Source: Nymphaea colorata
Lineage: Eukaryota > Streptophyta > Magnoliopsida > Nymphaeales > Nymphaeaceae
Direction: 5' to 3'
Assembly: GCF_008831285.2 (NCBI RefSeq)
Contig: NC_045143.1
Span: 24,556,302 to 24,620,301 of the forward strand
Length of the DNA stretch: 64,000 nucleotides
Shown in pieces: positions 56,280 through 64,000 of the stretch. Positions within the stretch are counted from its first letter, which is position 1; every line of letters begins with the position of its first letter. A program made the translations under genes and the position numbers. The notes under the pieces were generated by a model. That model was given only the letters and a program-made list of their open reading frames with translations, was not told the DNA's origin and did not search any database.

Positions 56280-56535
56280 CCTATATTGTCTCAAACAGTC
56301 ATCTAAACTATCAAGAACATGAAAAACCCCAAGGGAATCCAGTTGCTTTGAAAGGTGGCTATCGTCCATTCACTGGCCTTTAGAAGATGACTTTGAGGGT
56401 CTTTTGGAAGAATCTCAGCTTCTCCTGGAGCACCTCGAGATCATCTTTGGCATTCAAGATGAGGTCCACCTTTTCTTTCAACAAGCTTGTTAAAGAAATA
56501 GGTGTTTGCACAAGGGTGTCAATTACTGTTGTCAT
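56280..56535 (-). pseudogene. CC-NB-LRR N-terminal coiled-coil fragment (Rx_N-like)
   Basis: The minus-strand ATG at 56535 begins MTTVIDTLVQTPISLTSLL followed by KEKVDLILNAKDDLEVLQEK and LRFFQKTL, then a stop at 56380. The K-D-D-L-E-x-L-Q-E-K-L signature and spacing match the start of the Rx-type CC domain of plant CNLs (about the first 50 of roughly 140 residues). Downstream (56375-56280) a shifted frame may hold a little more helical sequence, but no EDVID or NB-ARC motif follows; Tat/Ogre remnants occupy that side. It shares strand with the LRR fragments at 1-11 kb but is 45 kb away. Probably the 5' end of a truncated NLR. Confidence 0.75.
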
Positions 56536-56539
56536 CTCT

Positions 56540-57309
56540 ATTTTTTCTTGGTAAAAGAAAGAGCTGGCAGAGGAAGAGAAATAGAAATCTGAAAATGGAA
56601 GGATAGGAGGACGAAGGAAGGCCAAACAAATTTAGGTCCACCACTGCAATTGGAATTAGTGGAGAGTAAATAACCTGCCCACTACTTAAATTGGAGAGTG
56701 GTTGCCCATTTGTGCTGTACAGGCTATCAAGGTCCATTATTGGTGCTAAATAAACCCGAAAAAAGTTTCGACACATGATTTTGCAAAGAAAAAAGGACCC
56801 AAAATTTTATTTAGCTCATTCAAGTTTCGTGATCTGACCATTGACTAGAAGTACAACTTGTTCGTGCCTTGAGGGAAGGCCATCGACCTTGCCAAACTCA
56901 AGGCTAGTCATCCCAATTGTGAAGAGTGTTTCATATTTAGACTTAGGTTCAGGATGTCTGCGACTCATACTAAACCAGTTCAGCTGCTGTCTTTCAACAA
57001 ACTCTGTTTGACAGAACTATGAGCTCAGAATGGGATGTGAAACGTCTCTATAACTAAAGCAACAGAGCAGAGCATGATCAAGTGGCATTAGCCACACAAG
57101 GTTGGCTCAGACCAATTATGGAGCAAGAGCTAGGTTTTGTTTATAGTCTTTTGGCCTATTTCCTTAACTTAATATATGTTTCTCATTAAATTACTCTTCG
57201 GATCATATCTATGAGGTTATATTGTCCAAAAAATATTTTAATACTTAATTTTAATAGGTTTCGTTTTTGTCTCTTACTCAAGTGGTCTGCTTTTCACCAA
57301 CTTTTCTTT

Positions 57310-57310
<1 letters not shown>
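56540..57310. other. Intergenic, upstream flank of the CC fragment
   Basis: Would be the promoter side of the NLR fragment on the minus strand. No clear TATA box was called. 57170-57290 is diverged from but similar to 31260-31400. Confidence 0.35.

Positions 57311-57314
<4 letters not shown>

Positions 57315-57381
<67 letters not shown>
57315..57381. repeat. Compound microsatellite (TA)n(GA)n
   Basis: About 42 bp of TA followed by about 25 bp of GA, the same polarity as at 11.3 and 45.1 kb. Confidence 0.95.
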
Positions 57382-57859
57382 TGACAGCAGCAGTGCACTC
57401 AGATCTGTTCATAGAATGGATCAAGAATGCAGGTTCACACGGATCGGATTTTAGAATGGATCCAAGATCCAATTAGTTAGGAAGCTCTATTCAAATGAAC
57501 GGGTAGTTTATTTGGAGAGGCTGAAGATGATAATTAATTGAAAACCCTAAATTCATTTTTCTTTCATTTGTACATGTTTCGTTCTTTTAAGTTCAATTTT
57601 TGTTGTTGTTCTTCACTAGATTTGTAGTTTTCCTCAAGGAATAGAGCTTATACTTTAATTACTGCTTGGAAGAGAGAGAGAGAGAAAGTGGCCTTTTGTT
57701 TTATCAACAAATCTTTCTGTTTGTTTACGGTTCCAAAGTTGAGTCGCTGAAGATTTGATATTTTATGCTTATTTTTGGTTCTGAAATGTCTAAGGTGGCG
57801 GCTTAGTGGTTCAGTTTTTTTCTTTTACTTGTTTTATATTCAATGGAAAACCTGATGAA

Positions 57860-58000
57860 CACTACCAAAAAAAAAAGCAATAGTTTTACCATGGGAGGAA
57901 TGCATCAGTAAAAATTCCAAAGCCGTCAGTATATGTTGTAGCCACAATTTAATGAGCACCAGAAACCAAAGGTTAAACTTTCCTTTGTTTTTAGGGCCTC
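57860..58000 (+). mobile_element. CACTA-type terminus-like sequence (tentative)
   Basis: CACTACCAAAAAAAAAAGC followed by 'aatagttttaccatggg', 'atcagtaaaaat' and 'ccgtcagtatat' words resembles the CACTACAAGAAAA ends and subterminal repeats of En/Spm elements. No second end was found. Confidence 0.35.
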
Positions 58001-58100
58001 TACACTTCAGTAAGTTAAAAAGATACAGAAGGTTCATGTAACAAGATACAGCAAACTATTATAACAATTGATATATACTTACACTTTACCTTTTATACTC

Positions 58101-58404
58101 TTCACCTTATAAAAGCAATTGACAATGCCTCTTCATTGATGGTACCAAATACATCATTTTTGAAGTAGAAAATCAATTTCTCTATGTTCCAATAACCTTT
58201 CTTAAGCTTTGAGAGGCAGACAATCTGTTCTTGTACATTGCTGGAAATGCAAAAAAGAACATTGTATCCTGGTGTGTCTTTACTGAGCAGGAAAGTATTA
58301 ACCAATATCAAATTGGAGGCAGACTCAGGAATGTTTTGTTGCAAGAGCCAATATAGTTCCAAAATTTCAATAAGCGCCAAAATAGAATTTTTTAAAATCT
58401 TCAC
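58101..58404 (-). pseudogene. Possible tiny LRR C-terminal relic (about 58206-58240)
   Basis: 'aagctttgagaggcagacaa' plus 'tctgtt' matches the segment of LRR copies B and C ('aagcttcg.gaggcaggc.a' + 'tctgtt') that encodes QIACLPKLE / QIACLSKLE. On the minus strand this locus gives QEQIVCLSKLKK. The surrounding 100-codon frame is otherwise unrecognised. Confidence 0.4.
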
Positions 58405-58429
58405 TTAGTTAAGCTATTTTTTTTTAAGG

Positions 58430-58500
58430 ATACATATAAATTTTTGCATTTTTTGAACCAAGGAGTTGGGGGGGGGGGGGGGGGGGGGTGAGGGTCCTCC
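58430..58500 (-). repeat. G21 homopolymer within a truncated family B MITE-like end
   Basis: 58468-58488 is an uninterrupted run of 21 G on the plus strand. Its left flank (reverse complement 'ttggttcaaaaaatgcaaaa', then 'atttatatgtatcc') resembles family B sequence after its C-run. Confidence 0.55.
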
Positions 58501-58577
58501 CCAGCACCAAGCCCATTTTCTTTTATCAAACACAGGAACACCCACACCCTAGAATCTTCATTCCATTCCATCACACA

Positions 58578-58783
58578 CAGGGGTGGAGGGAAGGGGGGGC
58601 CGGCATGAACCTTGGCCACCCCCCCCCCCCTTCAGATTTTAAAAACTTTAAAAATTTGTATGTAAATCTAAAAAAATTTAGTTAAATATATATAAAAAAA
58701 TTAAAAATTTATATTTTGGCTCCTGTTAAAATTTTGGAACTATAGTTAACCTATGCAACAAAAAAATTCTGGATCTGCCCCTG
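58578..58783 (+). mobile_element. hAT-type MITE, family B, complete, TSD ATCACACA
   Basis: 206 bp, starting CAGGGGTGGA and ending TCTGCCCCTG (inverted repeats, 9 of 10 matching), with the exact 8-bp duplication ATCACACA on both sides (58570-58577, 58784-58791). The body runs from a G-rich start and C12 tract (58619-58630) into an AT-rich half. No coding, hence non-autonomous. Confidence 0.93.
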
Positions 58784-58791
58784 ATCACACA

Positions 58792-59090
58792 TGCCTCATA
58801 ACTAGATTGGTGACAACGGTCCCCATTCCAGTGATTCCTTGACACAATTTTCTGGAAGCAAGTTACCAGTTAAAGGTTCCCATAAGATCAAACTATAATA
58901 GGTCAAATTATTCGATGGTACAGACTTTTAATCAACACCATCCTTTTATGTACCCACTGCGCGTGGTCTCCCCTTTGCACCTTTTCGCTTCTCATCCTCT
59001 CTCTTCATGACTTTATCGACAACATTTTTCCTCTCTCATTTGTCTTCTCCTGATTTCTTTGTTGCCATCATCGAAGTTACCAGTAAGAGG
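58792..59090. other. Short intergenic stretch, no gene seen
   Basis: CT-rich around 58970-59050; nothing recognised. Confidence 0.4.
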
Positions 59091-59230
59091 GAGTCGGGAA
59101 TTTTTCATGAGGGTCGAATTATGGTTTCAAACTAACAACAACAAAAATATAATTTTTCAAACTTTTTACATAACATATATGAATTTCTGTAAAATTTTAC
59201 TTTTATTTCTTTTTTAGGTCTAGATACCAT
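59091..59230 (-). mobile_element. hAT MITE family B, degraded copy
   Basis: 'gagggagtcgggaatttttc' then 'atgaggg' and 'aattatgg', 'taatttttcaaactttttac', 'aatttctgtaaaatttta' parallel the element at 59444-59645. The ends are eroded and no TSD is readable. Confidence 0.65.
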
Positions 59231-59443
59231 TGATTGGGGATCAGAAAATCAGGGAGGACGAGTTCAGCTTGGACTCGTTAAAAAATTGGCAATCCTCTAC
59301 CTTGAGTTTCAACCAAGTGAATGGGATGGAAGAATCCAAAGGAAATTTGAAGATATTCCTTGTGTCGAGTTCCAGACATGGATGAGAGTTCTAGATCTTT
59401 TCGTTTTTTTTTTTTGCTTCCCTCCTTTATTGCCTTCTCCAAT

Positions 59444-59645
59444 AAGGGGCAGAGCCAGAATTTTTTCATGAGGTGGGTGGAATTATGGAATTAAGGTTTC
59501 TAAAGTTTAACTAGGGCCAAAATATTATATTTCAAATTTTTTATACAGAACAAGTGAAATTTTCTAAAATTTACATATAATTTTTTTTTAATTTTTTTAA
59601 AGTGGGGCCAGGGACCATGTGGGCCTTACCTTGGTAACATCCCTA
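59444..59645 (-). mobile_element. hAT-type MITE, family B, complete, TSD TCTCCAAT
   Basis: 202 bp from AAGGGGCAGAG to CATCCCTA, flanked by the exact 8-bp duplication TCTCCAAT (59436-59443, 59646-59653). Inverse orientation relative to 58578-58783. Body motifs 'cagaattttttcatgagg', 'tttcaaattttttataca' and 'gtggggccagggaccatgt' define the family. Confidence 0.9.
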
Positions 59646-59653
59646 TCTCCAAT

Positions 59654-60250
59654 CATCTAAAGGCTCTTCATTTCTTTGCCATCTTGTTCATTGATTTTTT
59701 TTCTATTGTGGAATTTTTTGGAATAACTTTTTGTGTTTCTTTCATAAATTTTTTTTTCTGTATTTCTTTACTCCTATCAATGGCTTTTGTGATTACACTC
59801 GGATTTGATGTTCCTTTTACTGGTTGAAAAATTGATTTTTACTTTGACCTTCTGAGTTTATATTGATTGATTATTACAATAGGAAGAAAACAGATCAGAT
59901 AGAGAAAGAGCCAATGGATGGAAGCAACTATGTTCTTCCTCTGTTCTTCTCTATCTCAATGTATAAAAACAAAATTCAAAATTAGCATACAAATTCAAGA
60001 GATCGCAATGGATAAAAGCTTGATGAGTTAAAAGACCATGATTTTACTTCTTAGAAACATGTTTAAAAATGTGACCTTCTTTAACAACAAAAATTGGGTT
60101 AAACAAACCTATGAGTTATTGTTCACACCCCACTTTCACGGTGTGGACTGTGAAGTTTGTGCACGAATCAGCAAAAAATCAAGTTTTGCTTGAAAATAGA
60201 TTTTAAGAGAAAGTGACCCATCCCTTCCACCATTAACAGCTGTAATTAAT
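59654..60250. other. AT-rich intergenic stretch, no gene seen
   Basis: No terminus, domain or RNA gene recognised. Confidence 0.4.
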
Positions 60251-61390
60251 TGAAGGTCTGAATTTTCTCAAGCTTGGCAAGTTATTTTTTTTTATACAAT
60301 GTGTGAGGATTGGAATTCGGAGATTGAAATTTTGGGTTTGGAATGGTTGGAACTCGATCAATTCAGAATTTTTGAAAGCATTTTTGGGTTTAAGATTTTG
60401 ATATTTGAATCTAGTTTTGGTATTTTGAGAGATTTGATTTTATTTGGTTGGTTTTGATCATGAAATGAGATTAAAAAATTGGAAATTGGCCGTCCAAGTC
60501 CAGTTTTGGGAGAATTTTCTTTATTGAAAAATTTGGAATTTTTATTTTTATTTTTTTGGAATTTTAGTCAAGCTTATGAAAATTTGCTTGAGATTTTTGG
60601 ATTTGGAAATTAGTTTGATTTTGAGAAAAATCCAATGGAATCGTTTTGAAATTGATTATGAAAGTTTGGGTTTTATAACCATGTTGAAAATTTGGTGCTT
60701 CTGTGTCAAAATAAGTGAGGTGCTCAAGTTTGTGTGGCAAATGACATAATCATGAAAGCTACTCCAACTTGATTCACTTAGATTTTGGTGAATTTGAGTA
60801 GGTGCATTCATGTTGTGAGTGCATGTATGCATGAAATGTGTATATTCATGCTTCGCCCTATTTCTCTCCATGCATAATTAAATTTAACCCACATAGGCAC
60901 AAGTCCATCTTGGAGGTGAAAAACATAAGACTGTTCCCCAAGCACATCCTTGATGTGGAGGAGGACATAAGCTTAGGTTTTTACTAGATGGTAGGCAAAA
61001 ATTCATTTGATAGGCTGATTTCAACTCATTTTTTACTAGGTGGTAGGCAAAAGGAATTAATTTGTTTGAAATTTTGGAGAATTTGGGCTTTGACAAATTT
61101 TCTCTTTGGGTAGCAATATCACTTTTGTGAATTCCCTTAGGAAGAAACGTTTTGAAAAAATGATTCTTGAATTTTGATTTTGGAAGTATAGCTTGATATA
61201 TATTGATTTCTGAAAATAGCATAATTTTTGGAGATGATTGTATTTTTGGAAATAAGTATTCCCAAATGGGTTTTGTAAAACATTGAATTTCTTTTGTGGT
61301 TTTGATCTTGATCAAAGTCTGAGGATTTCCTTTTGAAACCCAACAAGATTATATATTTTTATTAATTGCTGATTTTCAAAATCACGAGGA
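60251..61390. repeat. Low-complexity TTTGGAATTT/GATTTTGG-rich region
   Basis: Irregular recurrence of GGAATTT, TTTTGG, GATTTTGA and TTTGGGTTT over more than 1 kb. Minus-strand frames of 143 and 69 codons (60884-61346) are Lys/Asn/Phe/Ile-rich artefacts of this composition. Confidence 0.5.
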
Positions 61391-62220
61391 TTTCTGAAAA
61401 TTTCACAAACGAAAAGGTTAAAACGGGCTCATTGCAATTGGTATATTCCAGTTACAATATAGACCGCACTCATAAACTGAGTGCATCAGATTCTTTGGGG
61501 AAACGATTTGATGAGATAATGAAGTCTGATTTGTTGCTCATCCAACCAGTAAGGAAACCATTCAGGCTTCATTCGTCTTTTTTTTCTTTGCATACATCAT
61601 TAAAACATTCAATCACATACACGAATGAACAACATTTTCTTCCAAGCCAGTGTTATTCTCATTCCTATGTTTGAATACGCTATTTCCCAACTTTCAAAAA
61701 TAGAAAATTTAGTTTGGATTAGTTGTGAGAATCGTGATGCACATATGCTTTTAATATGTATATTTTTTTTCGTGGTGACCCAACGGACAGCTTTTAAATA
61801 ATCGGGCTGCTTAGGGTCTGATTTGTAGTGTCAAGCGACTAGAAATTTGGCATGCAAGTGGCCGATCTAGCTGATTATTGCAAAATAGTAATTGAGTGTT
61901 TGACTTTGGCTTGATAGAGGATGATGATCGCCCCACCATGGCTGCTATGAGTCACTGGCCATGGTGAAAGTGGGTTGATCTTCCCCTGCAGCCAGCCCCT
62001 TAATGGCTGCTCGTTAAAACCCATTGTTTATTTTTTCGTTGAATACAATGAGCCGCCCAATTAAATCTATTGAAATCATATGCAAGGTAGGTTGAAATCT
62101 AACCATGTGTCGATGGGAGGATTGAGGCTAGCACGGGCTGGCATTGTGCCTAGAACGGGGCAGAATAGGGGAGGCCAGGCTGGGCTTGACTTGAAGGTGG
62201 GGAGTAGGTGGACGCCAAAT
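61391..62220. other. Intergenic, no gene recognised
   Basis: A GC-richer stretch near 61930-62010 and 62090-62220 shows no domain. Nothing further could be supported. Confidence 0.4.
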
Positions 62221-62223
62221 GAT

Positions 62224-62303
62224 GCTTTGGGCAGGGGACATCTTGGGCAGGGGTCACCTTGGGCAGGGGCCTGCCTTGAGCTGGGGATGCCTTGGGCAAC
62301 AGC
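62224..62303 (+). repeat. About 16-bp tandem repeat (CTTGGGCAGGGGNNNN), five units
   Basis: CTTTGGGCAGGGGACAT, CTTGGGCAGGGGTCAC, CTTGGGCAGGGGCCTGC, CTTGAGCTGGGGATGC, CTTGGGCAACAG. It ends just before a CACTA-type terminus. Confidence 0.88.
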
Positions 62304-62311
62304 TCAGCTAG

Positions 62312-62600
62312 CACTACAAAAAAACCTAAGCATTACTGACAGCCACGGAATGTCAGTGAAAATAGAATGCATGTCAGCAATGGTTTTACCAACATTTCAT
62401 TCTTTTGTTGATAAAGGGATTGTCGTCGTTGACACACTGGATAGAAGAGTCTAGTGTAAGGTATCACCAGCATGAACTAAACAAAGGTAAATATTGGTTA
62501 TTACCAACATCCTGTCACGTCGGGAATAATCTATTATTTCCAAGATGCTAGTGGCCTTGGGTAAAATTCTATCGTAACAAGACTGTCCATCGGTAAAATA
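62312..62600 (+). mobile_element. CACTA (En/Spm)-type terminus
   Basis: CACTACAAAAAAACC at 62312 matches the conserved start of plant CACTA elements. It is followed by short direct/inverted words ('ttactgacagcc', 'tgtcagtgaaa', 'atgtcagcaatgg', 'ggttttaccaac', 'attaccaacatcc') as in subterminal repeats. No TTTTGTAGTG end or transposase was found downstream in the window, so this is one terminus only. Confidence 0.6.
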
Positions 62601-63389
62601 TAACTTTCCACTCATTTAAACAATTCGACGAAAACGCTTGGTGGGTGGCTAAAAAGGCAGGTGATGGAAAACATTCTAGGCAGTGATGAAAAACATTCTA
62701 ACATCCAAAAAAGCATTCAAATGACAACCTATGAAAATAATATTCTACGAATAATTATATGTGAACTTGAATTAGACGTGGTCTAAATTTGAGGCAAAAA
62801 TCCGGCAACAATGCGCTGTAATCCAGCAATAACAAAAATTAGAGTAAAATTTAGGGTTTTGTAATTGTGTAGACATTTTATACAATTAATTATCAAATTG
62901 AAGGTACTAAGGTCAACAAACATTCTTCCAAAATTTTACATTCGCTAACATCCTAGGCCAACTCAAGCGAAAGAAGCCTCGCAGCCCGACAATTAAGCCA
63001 TTCCAAGAGTGCACTACTATGTGTTTTCTGCAGCTGTACAAACAACTCAAATTGTGTTGCTTCCATTGGCTGCTTGCCAGATCCATGCCAAAGCAGTCCT
63101 TTCCAACAAGCATCTCTCAATCGCCCGCAACTTGGCTTAATTGTGCACTTAACCGGTACAGTGAAACCTCCCTGGCTTGCTGTGACAATCATGGAGAACC
63201 TCTCCATGATCCAGCATGGGCAAAATTTAAACAAGAACACTTGGAAAGTGATCTCGGGACATTCATCATCTTTTGGCTAGGTGGGAACCCTTTATAGTCC
63301 AATGACCCTTCTTCATTGCCTACAACAAGCTCAACAGTGTGCACTCATCTATGGTCCTCATGGCCTTACATGTTGGCAGCTTCAACTAC
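62601..63389. other. Intergenic; two overlapping unidentified frames at 62913-63297
   Basis: 62953-63240 is open for 95 codons on the minus strand and 63019-63297 for 92 on the plus strand. Neither shows a recognised domain. Sequence is GC-richer than average and adjoins the integrase fragment, so it may be transposon-derived. Confidence 0.35.
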
Positions 63390-63830
63390 CAACAGCAAGG
63401 CATACGAGATTGAAGTGATGGTCAAAGCCCCGTTTGAGCATCACAAATGCGAGACGACGTCTAGGCTTATGTGAAGACTTGCTTGATCTGCTAGCAAGAC
63501 AAGGGGACGAATCAGAAGACTGCCGGTTTCTCGGAGCCTCTTCCTATTCGAGAGCATCCATGGGAGTGCCTCTCTATGAACTTTATCTTCAACTTACCCA
63601 AAATTGACGGCTTCAGCTCCATGCTTTTGGTTGTGGACAGATTTTCAAAGTATGTGACCTTCATCCCAGCCTCTAAGGAATATCCCGCGGAGAAGATGGT
63701 AGAGTTGTTTGTGAAACATATAGTAAAGCACTGGGCATGCCGAAAAACATTGTCAGTGATCTGACGCCTGCTTCACAGGGAAGTTTTGGCGCGAGGTGTT
63801 TAGTTTGTTAGGTTCAGGTTTATTATTCTC
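63390..63830 (+). pseudogene. Ty3/gypsy integrase fragment, related to the 5-kb element
   Basis: The plus strand carries a frame-broken zinc-module end (MRDDV, a stop, AYVKTCLIC, a stop, QDKG) at about 63447-63500. The catalytic-core start follows (MNFIFNLPKIDGFSSMLLVV then DRFSKYVTFIPASKEYPAE, 63576-63700). A shifted SD...ACFTGKFWREVF block at about 63750-63810 is the second-Asp region. FIFNLPKIDGFSS parallels the KVDGLSS block of the minus-strand element at about 25.1 kb. Homology stops near 63830, before the catalytic Glu. Confidence 0.82.
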
Positions 63831-64000
63831 ATAGCCGACAGCGATGAAACGACCCCTGTTCATGGACAGAAGCAGGGGACAGTGTTGTGCTCTATCCAAC
63901 AGGCGTCACCTCCAGTAGCTAACCTCGCCGTCGTCGTGGGTAGCCGACCGGCGGTGTGGCAAATGCCGGCGGCTTCGTCTCCAGGTGGAGGTGGTGCCGT
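63831..64000. other. GC-rich end of window, unidentified
   Basis: GCC/GGC-rich sequence after the integrase homology ends. Truncated by the window edge. Confidence 0.35.

Noticed and set aside
60884-61346. 143- and 69-codon minus-strand frames
   Set aside because: Composition follows the local GATTTTGG/GGAATTT low-complexity DNA; no motif.
61820-61832. TTGTAGTG as the other end of a CACTA element
   Set aside because: Not preceded by the expected T-rich run or subterminal repeats, and on the wrong side of the 62312 terminus.

Overview
The window looks like intergenic DNA from a flowering-plant nuclear genome. Supporting signs are AT-rich sequence with many long (TA)n, (GA)n and (CA)n tracts, plant-type Ty3/gypsy LTR retrotransposons, L1-type LINE fragments, short non-autonomous DNA transposons with clean target-site duplications (TSDs), and broken CC-NB-LRR resistance-gene pieces. 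I cannot name the species. No protein-coding gene in the 64 kb appears intact, and nothing suggests a bacterial, viral or organellar origin. One 100-base assembly gap lies at 16261-16360.

Layout. 1-86: end of a hAT-type MITE (family A). 1.2-3.6 kb and 8.68-10.72 kb, minus strand: leucine-rich-repeat (LRR) ends of CC-NB-LRR genes, at least three copies including conserved 3' flank, with L1-type LINE debris between them (3.6-5.2 kb; 7.3-7.45 kb). 11.1-13.76 kb: one member of a duplicated ~2.6 kb segment whose partner is at 44.85-47.47 kb. 12.6-22 kb: degenerate pyrimidine-rich arrays, GC-rich blocks, a 161-bp tandem duplication, and a Tourist-like MITE with TTA TSD (19709-20451). 22.04-29.6 kb: a LINE ORF2 relic carrying two insertions, a 443-bp hAT MITE with TSD CAACTGGG and a 5.0-kb Ty3/gypsy element with TSD AGATG. 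29.7-30.3 kb: 261-bp tandem duplication. 31761-41862: a 10.1-kb chromovirus-like Ty3/gypsy element with ~3-kb LTRs, TSD GCGGC, an internal inversion and a truncated 3' LTR, inserted in a hAT MITE of family B. 42-43.7 kb: a possible host-gene relic with an 81-bp duplication. 43.7-44.16 kb: hAT MITE A copy. 47.5-48.1 kb: hAT MITE (family C) with TSD CTAGGGGT and a purine minisatellite. 49-56.1 kb: remnants of a Tat/Ogre-type element (ORF1, gag, protease). 56.4-56.5 kb: an N-terminal CC (Rx_N-like) fragment of an NLR, minus strand. 58-60 kb: hAT MITE B copies, two with perfect 8-bp TSDs. 62.3 kb: a CACTA-type terminus. 63.39-63.83 kb: integrase fragment related to the 5-kb element at 24-29 kb.

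The genes do not work together as a pathway. The window is a decayed NLR neighbourhood overwritten by successive transposon insertions. Nesting gives a relative chronology: LINE first, then the small gypsy element and the MITE inside it; hAT-B MITE first, then the large gypsy element. I found no convincing evidence of a new biological system. The best leads are the MITE families with readable TSDs, the inversion in the large gypsy element, the recurring GC-block/TATA/CT-array module, and the unidentified coding-like relic near 42.4-42.9 kb.
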